From positions 1 through 6,439 of the forward strand of contig JAATVP010000102.1 in NCBI GenBank assembly GCA_014523625.1: a DNA stretch of 6,439 bases, in the 5' to 3' direction. The notes under the pieces are model-generated. The model saw nothing but the letters and a program-made list of their open reading frames with translations, did not search any database and was not told where the DNA came from. Source of the DNA: Nitrososphaerales archaeon TH5896. GTDB taxonomy: Archaea; Thermoproteota; Nitrososphaeria; Nitrososphaerales; Nitrososphaeraceae. The position numbers and the translations under genes were made by a program. Shown here piece by piece: positions 5,412-6,439 of this stretch. The number at the start of each line of letters is the position of its first letter. The stretch's first letter is position 1.

Positions 5412-5737
5412 TTATTTAATTATTATAGTGTCTGCCATAAATATATCGAACTAAACATTAGCTTATATGGTATATATTTGGCATTATCAACTTCACTCTC
5501 TAATTAAAGTCTCTTAAATATGTCACATCGTAATTAGATACCCAAACTTATCCAGCTACTCCGGACCCGCGGATATCATATATTACTGCTTAGAAAAAAA
5601 CAAGATTATGTCATGAAAAGAGAAGTAAAAACAGATATTTAATGGTAACCTCTAAGAATTATACGGTTAATAGTTTATTCCCATCTATTTGTATTCTAAG
5701 ATAAAAACCTTTGATGATGCGCGACTATACATAAACA
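5412..5737. other. Intergenic stretch with a short GC-rich island
   Basis: No gene seen on either strand. The region is very AT-rich except for 5551-5573 (TCCAGCTACTCCGGACCCGC and flank). On the minus strand that island reads GGGTCCGGAGTAGCTGGATA, which resembles the 5' acceptor and D-arm of a tRNA but lacks the remaining arms. Further left, the TATA-like element for the minus-strand neighbour lies at 5435-5446. Nothing else is recognised. Confidence 0.45.
5435..5446 (-). promoter_or_regulatory. TATA-like element upstream of the 143/162-residue membrane protein gene
   Basis: The minus strand reads ATATATTTATGG here. A start about 25 nt downstream falls at about 5412-5415, immediately before the TTG at 5411 and 60 nt before ATG 5354. 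It bears on start choice but does not settle it. Confidence 0.4.
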
Positions 5738-6100
5738 CTATGGGCTGTTACGACATATAGAACTCGATTGTGAATTCTGACTTGTATTAGATGTGTTGTT
5801 ATTCCAGTTTTCGACAATTAGATTAATTGTTCCATCGTCAATTATTTTTGAATTGTCAGTTACGTTTCTATAGCCAAGATAACCTCTATGATTGTCTCCA
5901 GTGGTAATAGTTTGATCATTCTCAAATGGAAAGTCAATTTTTTTATCACCATCAGCATCACAATTTGCTATTAATTCATCTTTAACATCATTCTCAATGA
6001 AATTATCTGGAAGTGATCTTGCAGCTTTGATATCATATGGAATTTTTTGATATCCATTCTGTCCGAGTGCCAAATCGGTCTCAAAGCCATTTCTCTCCAC
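5738..6100 (-). pseudogene. Probable 5'-truncated gene with EF-hand-like Ca loop
   Basis: A 120-codon frame on the minus strand from GTG 6100; it stays open six codons further to a TAG at 6121-6119 and contains no ATG. The peptide is rich in Asn, Asp, Ser and Thr. DADGDKKID (residues 48-56) has Asp at positions 1, 3, 5 and 9 and Ile at 8, the pattern of EF-hand or dockerin calcium loops. After it come GYLGYRNVTDNSKIIDDGTI and a low-complexity tail (NNNTSNTSQNSQSSS) with several sequons. Such composition points to a secreted protein, yet no signal peptide is present, and the divergent gene at 6187 begins 87 nt away. It is best read as the C-terminal remnant of a longer secreted Ca-binding protein, though a GTG-started cytoplasmic protein cannot be excluded. 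The opposite frames look like shadows. Confidence 0.45.
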
Positions 6101-6140
6101 GATGCTGATGAGTTCAGACTATCGCTACGGTTTTATCATC

Positions 6141-6156
6141 GATAGCTAGATAGCTA
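6141..6156 (+). repeat. Tandem GATAGCTA duplication next to the TATA box
   Basis: GATAGCTA occurs twice in tandem (6141-6148 and 6149-6156), directly abutting the TATA element at 6157-6166. It also forms a small 6-bp hairpin, ATAGCT / AGCTAT. Position at the BRE and immediately upstream would suit a regulator site. Confidence 0.4.
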
Positions 6157-6166
6157 TTTTTATATA
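6157..6166 (+). promoter_or_regulatory. TATA box of the Asp-box protein gene (leaderless)
   Basis: TTTTTATATA lies about 25 nt before ATG 6187, the standard archaeal spacing for transcription starting at the start codon. No Shine-Dalgarno is present between them. Confidence 0.65.
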
Positions 6167-6186
6167 ATGACTTTTGTAAAAGCATC

Positions 6187-6439
6187 ATGAACAAGAATCT
6201 AACTGTAGACGTGATCGCCACGATAATGCTGGCGATAATTGGAACTACGGTAGCAACGACAATGATATTCCAACAACATTCGGCAGCATCAACATTTACA
6301 GGTTTCGAACTGACTAACCGAAAAATGACTCTTGCTACACCTGGAAATAACACCTACATTGCATGGTGGACTAACCAGACAGGTAACGACGAGGTAATGT
6401 TTAGAGCTTCCACAGATAATGGCGCGACTTTTAGTGATA
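6187..6439 (+). CDS. Secreted Asp-box (sialidase/BNR-like) protein, N-terminal part
   Basis: ATG 6187 opens a frame that continues past the window end; 84 residues are visible. Residues 8-30 (DVIATIMLAIIGTTVATTMI) form a signal peptide or membrane anchor after a short basic start (MNKN). Residues 50-84 read TLATPGNNTYIAWWTNQTG, then NDEVMFRASTDNGATFSD. STDNGATF fits the Asp-box S-x-D-x-G-x-x-(F/W), the beta-hairpin signature of sialidase/BNR-type beta-propellers, and the preceding YIAWW...DEVMFRAS is the strand repeat usual between Asp-boxes. In Nitrososphaeria such multi-repeat proteins are annotated as sialidase or exo-alpha-sialidase family, but with no proven sugar substrate. A surface recognition or structural role is as likely as glycosidase activity. 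The N-glycosylation sites (NNT, NQT) fit export. Confidence 0.8.
   Translation, partial: MNKNLTVDVIATIMLAIIGTTVATTMIFQQHSAASTFTGFELTNRKMTLATPGNNTYIAWWTNQTGNDEVMFRASTDNGATFSD

Noticed and set aside
5547..5573. A complete tRNA gene
   Set aside because: Only an acceptor/D-arm-like segment is visible; no anticodon stem, T-arm or matching 3' acceptor strand follows on either strand.
6114..6353. Minus-strand 79-residue hydrophobic frame
   Set aside because: It is the complement of the signal peptide region of the Asp-box gene, which has a proper promoter and motif.

Overview
The window looks like chromosomal DNA of an ammonia-oxidising archaeon of the Nitrososphaeria (Thaumarchaeota). An AT-rich relative such as the Nitrosocosmicus group is the best guess. 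The reasons are: strong AT bias; TATA-box (BoxA) promoters about 25 nt upstream of start codons, which implies leaderless mRNAs; very few bacterial-type Shine-Dalgarno sites; a small winged-helix protein of the kind these archaea carry in many copies; a truncated thaumarchaeal-style cupredoxin; and several secreted, Asn/Thr-rich (sequon-rich) proteins. Assignment below phylum is inference from memory of such genomes, not a search.

Layout, left to right. Positions 1-129 hold the 3' end of an unidentified plus-strand gene. Positions 130-713 are largely gene-poor, with one possible 35-codon ORF behind a good Shine-Dalgarno. At 714-973 lie two micro-ORFs with CxxC zinc knuckles that overlap by ATGA; they are too short for usual gene-calling cut-offs. 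A winged-helix DNA-binding protein follows (1162-1401), then about 390 nt of non-coding DNA holding a 10-bp hairpin and a 33-nt-period repeat. At 1794-2180 there is a secreted cupredoxin reduced to its N-terminal half, with the first copper-ligand His replaced by Tyr; it is called a pseudogene or remnant. A 70-residue hypothetical protein (2459-2671) ends in an unusual set of mutually exclusive hairpins. The largest gene (2925-4460) encodes a membrane-anchored, extracytoplasmic PhoX/DUF839-like beta-propeller protein, followed by a T-tract terminator.

On the minus strand are a 64-residue CxxxC/HxC zinc-binding protein with a clear leaderless promoter (4658-4852), a single-span membrane or secreted protein of unknown function (4923-5354, possibly from 5411), and a 120-codon ORF (5738-6100) with an EF-hand-like calcium loop but no ATG and no signal peptide, which looks 5'-truncated. 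At the right edge a plus-strand gene begins (6187, running off the end) encoding a secreted Asp-box (sialidase/BNR-like) protein behind a textbook TATA box.

The genes do not form an obvious operon or pathway: most have their own promoter and orientation alternates. The shared theme is cell-surface or secreted proteins (cupredoxin remnant, PhoX-like, membrane protein, Asp-box protein, Ca-loop fragment) mixed with tiny zinc proteins and decayed genes. This is typical of an accessory, turnover-prone region. I see no CRISPR array, transposase, rRNA or intact tRNA, and no convincing multi-gene new system. The most noteworthy items are the overlapping zinc micro-ORFs and the alternative-hairpin 3' end.
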